Of a stretch of 14,360 bases of DNA, positions 7,040-13,403 are shown in pieces. Each line of letters begins with the position of its first letter. Position 1 is the first letter of the stretch. Position numbers and translations under genes: made by a program. Source of the DNA: Chlamydiia bacterium (GTDB lineage: Bacteria > Chlamydiota > Chlamydiia > Chlamydiales > JAAZZY01); contig JAAZZY010000040.1 in NCBI GenBank assembly GCA_014239035.1, forward strand, positions 1 to 14,360, written 5' to 3'. The notes beneath the pieces are model-generated. The model worked only from the letters and a program-made list of their open reading frames with translations. It did no database searches and was not told where the DNA came from.

Positions 7040-8197
7040 TTACGCAGCCAGCTTTGACTCTTTTTTACGCACGATTTGAGATGATAGGCGAAGCCAATTC
7101 TTCCATTGAGCGTCAAACTGAGATTTCAAAGACTGAAGTTCTCCATCTATACGGGCAAGCTCGTCTTTAGGTGCCGCTTCATATAGATTATTTTTGAGCT
7201 TTCCATGGTTTGCAGAAAGTGCTTTCATTGAAGAAAGTATATCTAAAAGGGATTGAGATAAATTAGAGACCTTATCTTCAATAAGCTTCTGATTAACATC
7301 TAGAAGATACTTCAGTTTTTTGAGTAGGTATTTTCTATCATAAAGAATTTGTTTTTCCTTCATCTTAAAAATTTCAGTAGTTCGAAGATCTTTAGCAAGC
7401 CCGAGTTTGCTCAAAATCCAGATCATCCATTTTGTAGGGTCAAAGTGGAACCAGCGGATACCATTACGATAATCGCTGCAAAAAGTATGATGATAATTGT
7501 GGTATCCTTCTCCAAAAGTTACCAGTGAGACAAAGTAATTGTCTACAGCAGTATGCTCCTTGGAATAGGTTTTAGAGCCCCATGTGTGCGCTAGAGAGTT
7601 AATAAACCAGGTAAAGTGGTGAAGAAGAAATAATCTAAATAGTCCTGCAAAAATAAAGGCGGCTAAGAAATTGTGAAAGAGCAGTCCCACAACTCCAATC
7701 ATGATGAAATTGGCAATAAGTGTATATGTCCCATAGTACTTATGCTGAAACATCACTCTTTTATTGCGGAGTAGGTCAGAAGCTAGTTTGGGATCAATTT
7801 CGTGCGGTTTATCAAAGAACCATAAAAAGTGTGCATACCAAAAGCCTCTATTAATGGAGTAGGGGTCTTTGTCTGTATCTACGTAAGCGTGGTGCATGCG
7901 GTGGTCAAAAGACCAGCGAAGGGCACTTCCTTGAACTGCTATAGCGCCAAAAAACAGCAGTATAGTTTCGACTATAGGCCGGGTTTTGTATGAACGGTGG
8001 GCGAAACATCTGTGGTAGCCTCCCGTAATGCTGAGTCCACTTGCGAAAAAAAGCACGAAAGTACTGATTATAATGCCAAGTGTTGGAACACCAAATTTAA
8101 TGAAAAATAGAGGTACAAGGGCCAAAAGGGCTAAATGGTAAGCAGCTAAAAATATGCCAACAACCCACTTATATATCTTAAAATCTAGTTCATTCAT
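7040..8197 (-). CDS. Membrane fatty acid desaturase (delta-9 acyl-CoA/acyl-lipid type) with charged C-terminal tail
   Basis: The product inserts a cis double bond into fatty acyl chains using a di-iron centre and O2, and acts in the membrane. All three histidine boxes are present: HRCFAH (62-67), HRMHH (99-103) and HNYHH (233-237, preceded by GEGY), plus the conserved NSLAH (His204). Hydrophobic segments flank the boxes as in the SCD/DesC family. I place the start at ATG 8197, giving 385 residues. The frame stays open to a TTG at 8254, but that TTG sits inside the -35 box of a strong promoter and would not be transcribed. GGTGAT, a match to the 3' part of the Shine-Dalgarno consensus, precedes ATG 8197. 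After about residue 270 comes a charged, probably helical tail of roughly 115 residues, absent from typical desaturases that I know. The EamA transporter follows 43 bp downstream. Confidence 0.93.
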   Translation of the reverse strand: MNELDFKIYKWVVGIFLAAYHLALLALVPLFFIKFGVPTLGIIISTFVLFFASGLSITGGYHRCFAHRSYKTRPIVETILLFFGAIAVQGSALRWSFDHRMHHAYVDTDKDPYSINRGFWYAHFLWFFDKPHEIDPKLASDLLRNKRVMFQHKYYGTYTLIANFIMIGVVGLLFHNFLAAFIFAGLFRLFLLHHFTWFINSLAHTWGSKTYSKEHTAVDNYFVSLVTFGEGYHNYHHTFCSDYRNGIRWFHFDPTKWMIWILSKLGLAKDLRTTEIFKMKEKQILYDRKYLLKKLKYLLDVNQKLIEDKVSNLSQSLLDILSSMKALSANHGKLKNNLYEAAPKDELARIDGELQSLKSQFDAQWKNWLRLSSQIVRKKESKLAA

Positions 8198-8201
8198 TGT
8201 A

Positions 8202-8207
8202 ATCACC
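8202..8207 (-). promoter_or_regulatory. Ribosome binding site of the desaturase
   Basis: GGTGAT on the minus strand matches the downstream half of the extended Shine-Dalgarno (GGAGGTGAT) and ends 4 nt before ATG 8197. No comparable site precedes the upstream TTG at 8254. This site and the promoter together decide the start. Confidence 0.55.
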
Positions 8208-8225
8208 ACTCGTTGTATAGTATTT

Positions 8226-8254
8226 ATTATAATGGTTTTGGATAATTTAAGCAA
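8226..8254 (-). promoter_or_regulatory. Promoter of the desaturase-transporter unit
   Basis: On the minus strand TTGCTT (8254-8249, 4/6 to the -35 consensus) is followed after exactly 17 nt by a perfect TATAAT (8231-8226). Transcription should start near 8219, giving a leader of about 22 nt to ATG 8197. This is a housekeeping sigma-type promoter and makes the desaturase transcriptionally independent of the phosphatase gene upstream. Confidence 0.72.
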
Positions 8255-8306
8255 ATTTAATCGTTCAAAAAGCCCATTAATAGAAAGATTTACACGATAT
8301 CGATCA

Positions 8307-8900
8307 TTAATTTAGGTGAGAGATATCATTCCAGGATTGGATGACCCTCCATTCATGCTCGTAGCTCAAAATACTTACAGAAGCAGTAGAAAGAGCGATA
8401 AATTGTGCCTTTTCAGGCTCAAATTCTACCCATCTGGCTCCAATGACCCTAGAAATGTGCCCACTAGCAAATAAAGCGACATTACCCTCTATTTGTGCGG
8501 CTATAGATAATATATGGTCAGCACGAGCCGCTATTTGCTCTATTGTCTCTCCCTCCTGGACTCCATCCTTAAAAAGGTTCCAATTGGGCACTTTTTCCTG
8601 TATCTGAGGAGTCGTGAGGCCCTCACAATCACCATAATCCCACTCTAATAGGTCATCTGAGTGTTCAGCACGCTCTAAGTAGCCGGCCAACTGGCAGGTT
8701 CTGAGGACACGCTTTAGGGGGCTGGTAAATATTTTTTTGAATTCAATTTTAGAGAGCTTACTTTGAAGAGTTTTAGCCTGATGCTCTCCTTCTTCTGTAA
8801 GAGGAATATCTGATCTACCTGTATGCTGCTTTGAGCGTGACCATTCTGTTTCACCATGGCGAATAAGATAAATTTTGTTTTTGAAATTAGGATTGTTCAT
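8307..8900 (-). CDS. Histidine phosphatase, sedoheptulose-bisphosphatase (SHB17)-like
   Basis: This 197-residue protein is a branch-1 histidine phosphatase. The RHGETEW motif carries the nucleophilic His15 with Arg14; Arg64 lies in SPLKR, the acid Glu86 in LLEWDYGD, and the second histidine is His148 in SGHISR, so the catalytic set is complete. Several further motifs, HTGRSDIPLTEEGE, EWDYGDCEG, the W-N-x-x-x-DG-x-x-x-GE stretch (about 107-118) and GHISRVIGARW, resemble, by my recollection, yeast SHB17, which dephosphorylates sedoheptulose 1,7-bisphosphate, more closely than dPGM or SixA. The substrate is inferred. It is divergent from rpe, 91 bp away, which fits a role in pentose phosphate metabolism. 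The ATG at 8900 lies only 8 bp from a -10-like sequence and has no Shine-Dalgarno, so the transcript may be almost leaderless. Alternative annotation: generic phosphoglycerate mutase-family phosphatase. Confidence 0.9.
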   Translation of the reverse strand: MNNPNFKNKIYLIRHGETEWSRSKQHTGRSDIPLTEEGEHQAKTLQSKLSKIEFKKIFTSPLKRVLRTCQLAGYLERAEHSDDLLEWDYGDCEGLTTPQIQEKVPNWNLFKDGVQEGETIEQIAARADHILSIAAQIEGNVALFASGHISRVIGARWVEFEPEKAQFIALSTASVSILSYEHEWRVIQSWNDISHLN

Positions 8901-8908
8901 ACCTATTT

Positions 8909-8938
8909 TATATAGAGATGAAGAGTAAAAGTTGTCAA
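8909..8938 (-). promoter_or_regulatory. Candidate promoter of the histidine phosphatase
   Basis: On the minus strand a perfect -35 TTGACA (8938-8933) is followed after 18 nt by TATATA (8914-8909); TATAAA, shifted 2 nt, is an alternative -10. The predicted start is near 8900-8902, essentially at the initiation codon. The -35 shares bases with the -35 of the divergent rpe promoter (TTGTCA at 8932-8937). Confidence 0.45.
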
Positions 8939-8960
8939 GAAAAGGCTAAAAAAATAAACT
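8932..8960 (+). promoter_or_regulatory. Candidate rpe promoter
   Basis: TTGTCA (8932-8937, 5/6 to consensus) is followed after 17 nt by TAAACT (8955-8960, 4/6). Transcription would start near 8967, giving a leader of about 25 nt. The -10 is weak and the region AT-rich, so this is tentative. Confidence 0.4.
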
Positions 8961-8991
8961 TGAGTGTATATTTCAATTAAAAACAAAAAAT

Positions 8992-9690
8992 ATGAAAAAA
9001 GAAGACATTATTATTGCCCCATCAATCTTAGCTGGTGATTTTGGGCATTTAGCAGATGAATCAAAAAGAATCGAACAATCAGGAGCCGATCACATCCATA
9101 TAGACATCATGGATGGTCATTTTGTTCCCAATCTAACCTTGGGTCCTAAAGCCGTAGCTGCTATTAATCGTTCAACGGATATGTTTTTAGATGTCCACAT
9201 CATGGTGTATAATCCATATGATTACATAGAAAGACTCGTCGAGGCAGGAGCAGATAGAATTACGTTTCATTTTGAGGCTACCGAAGAAGTAGAAGAGACT
9301 CTCAGTTATATCCGTAAATGTAACGTTAAAGCAGGGCTAGCTTTTTGCCCTGAAACCTCAGAGACAATGGTAACCTCTTACCTAGATAAGTGTGATTTAA
9401 TTTTATTGATGACTGTCAACCCAGGCTTTGGCGGCCAGAAGTTTATTGAACCTGTACTTCAAAAAATTAAGTTTACACGCGATGCGATTAACAAGCGCAA
9501 AATCACTCCTCGCATTCCTTCAGGAAATAATAAAAGCTCGATATTCCCCATTCAAGTGGACGGTGGAATAGATGCAGAAACTGCCAAGAAATGCTTAGAA
9601 ATAGGGGCAAATGATTTAGTGACAGGCACTTACTTATTCAAAGCTCCCTCAATGCCTGAGGCAATCAAAAGTCTAAGAGATTGCCTATAA
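8992..9690 (+). CDS. rpe: Ribulose-phosphate 3-epimerase
   Basis: Rpe interconverts D-ribulose 5-phosphate and D-xylulose 5-phosphate in the pentose phosphate pathway. The 232 residues form the usual TIM barrel with every signature: APSILAGDF (9-17), HIDIMDGHFVPN (36-47), DVHIMV (67-72), TFHFEA (91-96), MTVNPGFGGQKF (140-151) and QVDGGI (188-193). The metal and acid/base residues His36, Asp38, His69 and Asp190 are all present. A loop of about ten residues before the last motif (RIPSGNNKSS) is longer than in E. coli Rpe. ATG 8992 is preceded by an A-rich stretch with no Shine-Dalgarno. The gene is followed 67 bp later by efp, the order known from Chlamydia. A separate promoter in that gap suggests rpe is transcribed apart from, or in addition to, the efp operon. 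Confidence 0.97.
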   Translation: MKKEDIIIAPSILAGDFGHLADESKRIEQSGADHIHIDIMDGHFVPNLTLGPKAVAAINRSTDMFLDVHIMVYNPYDYIERLVEAGADRITFHFEATEEVEETLSYIRKCNVKAGLAFCPETSETMVTSYLDKCDLILLMTVNPGFGGQKFIEPVLQKIKFTRDAINKRKITPRIPSGNNKSSIFPIQVDGGIDAETAKKCLEIGANDLVTGTYLFKAPSMPEAIKSLRDCL

Positions 9691-9697
9691 TCATTGC

Positions 9698-9726
9698 TTG
9701 AAACCTACGCATAAATATGGCATAAT
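9698..9726 (+). promoter_or_regulatory. Promoter of the efp-accB-accC operon
   Basis: TTGAAA (9698-9703, 5/6) is followed after exactly 17 nt by CATAAT (9721-9726, 5/6), preceded by TGG. Transcription should start near 9733, about 25 nt upstream of the efp start. It is one of the two best promoters in the window. Confidence 0.68.
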
Positions 9727-9757
9727 CAACACATCAATTAAAATTTAGGTTAAGTTA

Positions 9758-10312
9758 GTGGTATCAAATACACAAATTACTCCAGGCATGGTTATTTCTC
9801 TTAAAGGTGAATTGTACCGCGTGGATTCCAGCATCAAGGTGACAGCAAAGGGACCGGCATTCATTAAAACAAAACTTCGAAATTTGATTTCAGATGATGT
9901 GCTGGAAAAAAATTTCAAACCCACCCAAACTGTCGACGAAGTTTTTTTACAGGAACGAGAATTAGAGTTCTTATATTTAGAAAATAAAGATTATCTTTTT
10001 CTAGATTTAGATCGCCTAGATAATATATTGATTGCTCCCAACGTTATTGGAAAGAAAATGCACTTTCTAAAGGAAGGAGTACAGGTTAAGGCTGTTTTTT
10101 ATGGAGAAACTGTTTTCTCTGTAGAATTGCCGCAATTTTTAGAAATTATGGTTTCCAAAACTGAAGAAGCGAAAGAAAAAATCATGGTTTCAAATGCTAC
10201 AAAAGTTGCAACTTTAGAAACAGGTGCTAAAGTACAGGTGCCTTTATTTGTAGAAGTTGGAGATATAATTAAAGTAGATACAACTACTGGTGAATACATT
10301 CAAAGAATCTAA
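9758..10312 (+). CDS. efp: Translation elongation factor P
   Basis: EF-P binds between the P and E sites and relieves ribosome stalling at proline runs. The 184-residue product has the three-domain layout: KOW-like domain 1 (about 1-60), and OB domains 2 and 3, ending in the conserved GDIIKVDTTTGEYIQR signature. The loop that reaches the peptidyl-transferase centre reads TAKGPAF (29-35), so Lys31 takes the place of the modifiable Lys34 of E. coli EF-P. The start is GTG at 9758; the sequence from MVSNTQITPGMVI aligns with family N-termini and no ATG lies nearby. The ribosome-binding site is weak. It resembles Chlamydia EF-P1, which is also located before accB; Chlamydia carries a second efp elsewhere, so this may be one of two. 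The stop overlaps the accB start (TAATG). Confidence 0.96.
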   Translation: MVSNTQITPGMVISLKGELYRVDSSIKVTAKGPAFIKTKLRNLISDDVLEKNFKPTQTVDEVFLQERELEFLYLENKDYLFLDLDRLDNILIAPNVIGKKMHFLKEGVQVKAVFYGETVFSVELPQFLEIMVSKTEEAKEKIMVSNATKVATLETGAKVQVPLFVEVGDIIKVDTTTGEYIQRI

Positions 10313-10812
10313 TGAGGTTATGTGTGGAATTTAGTTTAGATGAAATTAAAAACTTGCTTGATGCTTTCGAAAAAAGAGATATGCACAAGATGCAACTTAA
10401 GCATGGTGAGTTTGAACTTGTTTTAGAAAGAACAGCTTCTAGAAACGAGATTATAAGTACAACTCCTGTAATGGAGCAAATGGCAGCATCACATGCTTCA
10501 ACATATCAACTTCCAGCTCATTTTCCTAACGCTGATAAATCTGGACAGACATCAGATGCACCCCAGGAAGATCCTAATGCTAAATATGTCACATCTCCTA
10601 TGGTGGGAACATTCTACGGAGCTCCAGCTCCAGGAGAGAGTGCCTATATAACAATAGGTGATTCTGTAAATGAAGGGGATGTTGTCTGCATCATTGAAGC
10701 CATGAAAGTTATGAATGAAGTTAAGGCAACTGAGAGTGGAGTCTTAAAAGAGGTTCTAATCGATGATGGTCATCCCATAGAATTTGGAACTAAAATCTTT
10801 AAAATTGGTTAG
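10312..10812 (+). CDS. accB: Biotin carboxyl carrier protein of acetyl-CoA carboxylase
   Basis: AccB carries the carboxybiotin between biotin carboxylase and carboxyltransferase in the first committed step of fatty acid synthesis. The 166 residues comprise an N-terminal helical segment (about 5-40) that binds AccC, a proline/alanine-containing linker (about 50-90) and a biotinyl domain (about 91-166). The EAMKVMNE motif places the biotinylated lysine at Lys132, and SPMVGTFYGAPAPGE (95-109) includes the usual thumb region. The ATG overlaps the efp stop by one base (TAATG), indicating translational coupling; GTG 10324, four codons on, is an alternative start closer to usual AccB N-termini. accC follows after 6 bp. 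The carboxyltransferase genes accA and accD are not in this window. Confidence 0.97.
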   Translation: MRLCVEFSLDEIKNLLDAFEKRDMHKMQLKHGEFELVLERTASRNEIISTTPVMEQMAASHASTYQLPAHFPNADKSGQTSDAPQEDPNAKYVTSPMVGTFYGAPAPGESAYITIGDSVNEGDVVCIIEAMKVMNEVKATESGVLKEVLIDDGHPIEFGTKIFKIG

Positions 10813-10818
10813 AAATAG

Positions 10819-12186
10819 ATGAAAAAAGTTCTCATTGCCAATCGAGGTGAAATTGCAGTTCGTATTATACGAGCGTGTCATGAGTTAGGCCTCCAAACAG
10901 TGGCAGTTTATTCCGAAGCAGACCACGAAGCTTTACACGTTCTCCAAGCAGATGAAGCAATTTGCATTGGCAAAGCTCCGGCCTTAGAATCATATTTGAA
11001 AATACCTCATGTTATATCTGCAGCAGAAATTACACACGCCGATGCAATTCATCCTGGGTATGGTTTCTTGAGTGAAAACCCAAACTTTGCCTCCATTTGC
11101 GAAAGTTGCAAAATTACTTTTATCGGGCCAAGCACTGATGCAATCTCTGTTTTGGGAGATAAAGCAAAGGCTAAAGCTGCCGCTAAGGCTGCAAATTGTC
11201 CTATTATACCGGGGTCTGATGGTATTGTAGAAACAGTAGAAGAAGGATTAGTAATAGCAGAGAAAATTGGCTATCCTCTTTTAGTAAAGGCTGTTTCTGG
11301 TGGGGGAGGAAAAGGGATTCGATTTGTTCATTGCAAAGATGAATTTGTAAAGATGTTTCCACAAGCTCAAGCAGAAGCTAAAGCCAACTTTAATAATGAA
11401 GATGTCTACATTGAAAAGATGATTCTAAACCCTCGCCATGTTGAAGTCCAGATCATGGGGGACAAACATGGGAACTGTGTATACTTGGGAGAAAGGGACT
11501 GTACTATTCAACGCAGGCGTCAAAAGCTTATTGAGGAAACACCGTCGTTGATCTGTGATGAGAAAATGAGGAAAGAACTTGGAGAAGCTTCTGTACGTCT
11601 TGCAAAAAGCGTAGGATATAGCTCTGCTGGTACCGTTGAATTTTTGATAGATAAAGATAAAAACTTTTTCTTTATGGAAATGAACACTCGAATTCAAGTT
11701 GAGCATACAGTTACTGAAGCAGTCACTGGAATAGACCTTGTTAAAGAACAAATAAAAATCTCAATGGGTGAGCCTTTGTCTTTTGAACAAAAAGATATTC
11801 AGTTTAAAGGACACGCCATTCAATTTAGAATTAATGCAGAAAACCCAGCTATGAACTTTGCACCCTCTCCTGGCAAGTTAGATTATTATCTACCCCCAGG
11901 CGGTCCTCATGTGCGCATTGATAGTGCGTGCTACACTGGGTACAAAATCCCGCCTAACTACGACTCTATGGTGGCCAAGTTGATTGTGACTGCTTCTAAT
12001 AGAGATGAAGCGATTTCAATTTCAAAAAGAGCTCTCAAGGAGTTTCATATTGGTGGGATTAGCTCAACGATTCCTTTTCATACTTTTATGCTCGAAGATC
12101 AGAAATTCATCGATAATGATTACAATTTGAATTACATTGATGAACTGATTGAGTCTGGCTGCAGCTTTGAAAGCGCCGAAGACTAA
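10819..12186 (+). CDS. accC: Biotin carboxylase subunit of acetyl-CoA carboxylase
   Basis: AccC carboxylates the biotin on AccB with bicarbonate and ATP. The 455-residue length is normal for a stand-alone biotin carboxylase. The N-terminal domain begins KKVLIANRGEIAVRIIRAC. The ATP-grasp domain shows Lys116 (GDKAKAKA), the glycine-rich lid SGGGGKGIR (160-168), RHVEVQIMGD (206-215, His207), GERDCTIQRRRQK (224-236) and EMNTRIQVEHTVTE (287-300) with Glu287, Arg291 and Glu295. The C-terminal domain contains FRINAEN. All catalytic residues that I can check are present. It lies 6 bp after accB and is the last gene of the efp-accB-accC operon. No terminator follows; its last four bases overlap the 3' end of the opposing YitT-family gene. 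Confidence 0.98.
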   Translation: MKKVLIANRGEIAVRIIRACHELGLQTVAVYSEADHEALHVLQADEAICIGKAPALESYLKIPHVISAAEITHADAIHPGYGFLSENPNFASICESCKITFIGPSTDAISVLGDKAKAKAAAKAANCPIIPGSDGIVETVEEGLVIAEKIGYPLLVKAVSGGGGKGIRFVHCKDEFVKMFPQAQAEAKANFNNEDVYIEKMILNPRHVEVQIMGDKHGNCVYLGERDCTIQRRRQKLIEETPSLICDEKMRKELGEASVRLAKSVGYSSAGTVEFLIDKDKNFFFMEMNTRIQVEHTVTEAVTGIDLVKEQIKISMGEPLSFEQKDIQFKGHAIQFRINAENPAMNFAPSPGKLDYYLPPGGPHVRIDSACYTGYKIPPNYDSMVAKLIVTASNRDEAISISKRALKEFHIGGISSTIPFHTFMLEDQKFIDNDYNLNYIDELIESGCSFESAED

Positions 12187-13100
12187 GCTTCGATCATCAA
12201 TTTCTTATGTTTCTTGTTAATTTTGGTAGGGTTGAAGTAGTTTTGTCTGCCGTAGACAGCTTCGTGGAGGTTCTCCACTGCAATAAATGCTGCTGGATCA
12301 ATATTGAGTATAATATCCTTAAGTTCGGCAAGCTGTAGGCGATCTACAACAACAAGTAAAATTTCTCTGTCATCTCCAGCGTAACCGCCTCTTCCATACA
12401 ATATCGTGAGCCCTAAACCTAATTCATGGACAACTGTATCTGAGATTTCTTTAGGTTTGCTTGAAATGATTAGAGCAGACTTAAGTTCATCAAGTCCTAC
12501 AATAACGAAGTCCATAGTTTTATAGGTGACTATGTAGGTTATGAATGAGCGAATAGAAGTATTCCATTCTCCATATACATACCCAGCAATCAAGAAGACA
12601 AAGAAATTAATAAAGAGGACAACTTGTCCTATTGTATATCCTTTGCTTCTATTTATGATGATGGCAATAACTTCAGAGCCATCAGAGCATCCACCCATGC
12701 GTATAATTAGACCAATCCCAGCACCAAGTGTAATACCTCCCAAAACAACAACTTCAAGGGAATCTCCATGGAAAACAGGAAGGCCGGTAAAGATATCCTC
12801 TAAGAGAAACAAGAAGAATGAGAAGAGTACTATCCCTGTGATCAGGTAAATCAAAAAGCCTTTGCCAAAATGCTTATAGGCAATTAAGACGCAGGGTACA
12901 TTAAGCAAGAGTACAAGGTAGGGGAGCCAAAATGATCCAAGGATATGAGCCAAAATCATGGCAATACCTGTCACTCCTCCATCAATCACATTATTGGGTA
13001 AAATGATGAATTTGATGGAGCTGGCCGCTATAAAAGCTCCGACAATAATCCAAGGGACTGTCTTAAAGTAGGATTTTCTTTTACGTGCAATATTCGCCAT
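12183..13100 (-). CDS. YitT-family membrane protein (DUF161 plus C-terminal DUF2179)
   Basis: This 305-residue protein has about five or six hydrophobic segments over residues 15-200, with the conserved signatures VIDGGVTGIAMIL and RMGGCSDGSEVIAI typical of the YitT/YqfU family. A soluble C-terminal domain (about 205-290, beginning SALIISSKPKEISDTV and including GRGGYAGDDREILLVVV) matches DUF2179. The biochemical role of this family is not established; transport or sensing at the membrane is a common guess only. The basic N-terminus (ARKRKSYFK) is probably cytoplasmic. ATG 13100 lies in an AT-rich stretch with no Shine-Dalgarno; a TATAAA 13-18 nt upstream could be a -10, but I see no good -35. 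It lies 64 bp downstream of the tRNA pair on the same strand and could also receive transcription from there. Confidence 0.92.
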   Translation of the reverse strand: MANIARKRKSYFKTVPWIIVGAFIAASSIKFIILPNNVIDGGVTGIAMILAHILGSFWLPYLVLLLNVPCVLIAYKHFGKGFLIYLITGIVLFSFFLFLLEDIFTGLPVFHGDSLEVVVLGGITLGAGIGLIIRMGGCSDGSEVIAIIINRSKGYTIGQVVLFINFFVFLIAGYVYGEWNTSIRSFITYIVTYKTMDFVIVGLDELKSALIISSKPKEISDTVVHELGLGLTILYGRGGYAGDDREILLVVVDRLQLAELKDIILNIDPAAFIAVENLHEAVYGRQNYFNPTKINKKHKKLMIEA

Positions 13101-13164
13101 TAATAATTTTGTTTTATATTTTGAAAAAGACTAACCGATTGAATAATCTTTTACTAGTGAAAAA

Positions 13165-13238
13165 CGCGGGAGACGAGACTCGAACTCGCAACTTCCGGCG
13201 TGACAGGCCGGTGCTCTAACCAATTGAACTACTCCCGC
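13165..13238 (-). tRNA. tRNA-Asp (anticodon GTC)
   Basis: A complete cloverleaf can be drawn on the minus strand: acceptor GCGGGAG/CTCCCGC (7 bp), D-arm GTTC...GAGC, anticodon stem CCGGC/GCCGG around loop CTGTCAC with anticodon GTC, and T-arm GCGAG-TTCGAGT-CTCGT. The discriminator base is G, the aspartate identity base. CCA is not encoded (TTT follows), so it must be added enzymatically. Confidence 0.97.
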
Positions 13239-13250
13239 AGTTCTATGTTT

Positions 13251-13322
13251 TGGGCGCAATAGGATTTGAACCTATGACCGCCTGTTTGTAAGACAGGTGC
13301 TCTACCGCTGAGCTATACGCCC
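13251..13322 (-). tRNA. tRNA-Val (anticodon TAC)
   Basis: The cloverleaf on the minus strand has acceptor GGGCGTA/TGCGCCC (one G-T pair), D-arm GCTC-AGCGGTA-GAGC, anticodon stem CCTGT/ACAGG around loop CTTACAA with anticodon TAC, and T-arm ATAGG-TTCAAAT-CCTAT. The discriminator is A, as expected for valine. CCA is not encoded. It lies 12 nt upstream of tRNA-Asp, so the two are surely cut from one transcript. Confidence 0.97.
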
Positions 13323-13394
13323 CAAAAAACACGGTAGAATTTAAAAGATCTTTCAATTAGAAACAAGTTTTTTTATGATATGGGAGAAATTTTT

Positions 13395-13398
13395 AGGA
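13395..13398 (+). promoter_or_regulatory. Ribosome binding site deciding the lipoprotein start
   Basis: AGGA lies 5 nt before ATG 13404. The upstream in-frame ATG at 13380 has no such site and would add the residues MGEIFRIK in front of what is already a complete signal peptide. Confidence 0.55.
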
Positions 13399-13403
13399 TA
13401 AAA

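Noticed and set aside
8283..8306. Palindromic CGATATCG region after the phosphatase gene
   Set aside because: It is a short palindrome without loop or U-tract; it is neither a convincing terminator nor an operator.
11425..11751. Minus-strand 108-codon frame opposite accC
   Set aside because: It is antisense to the catalytic ATP-grasp region of accC, whose motifs are intact.
12541..12849. Plus-strand 102-codon frame opposite the YitT-family gene
   Set aside because: The translation is proline/isoleucine-rich low-information sequence, a shadow of membrane-protein codons.
13141..13164. Possible hairpin CTTTTACTAGTGAAAAA after tRNA-Asp as a terminator
   Set aside because: The stem is AT-only apart from one or two pairs, contains mismatches and has no proper U-tract; I cannot support it.
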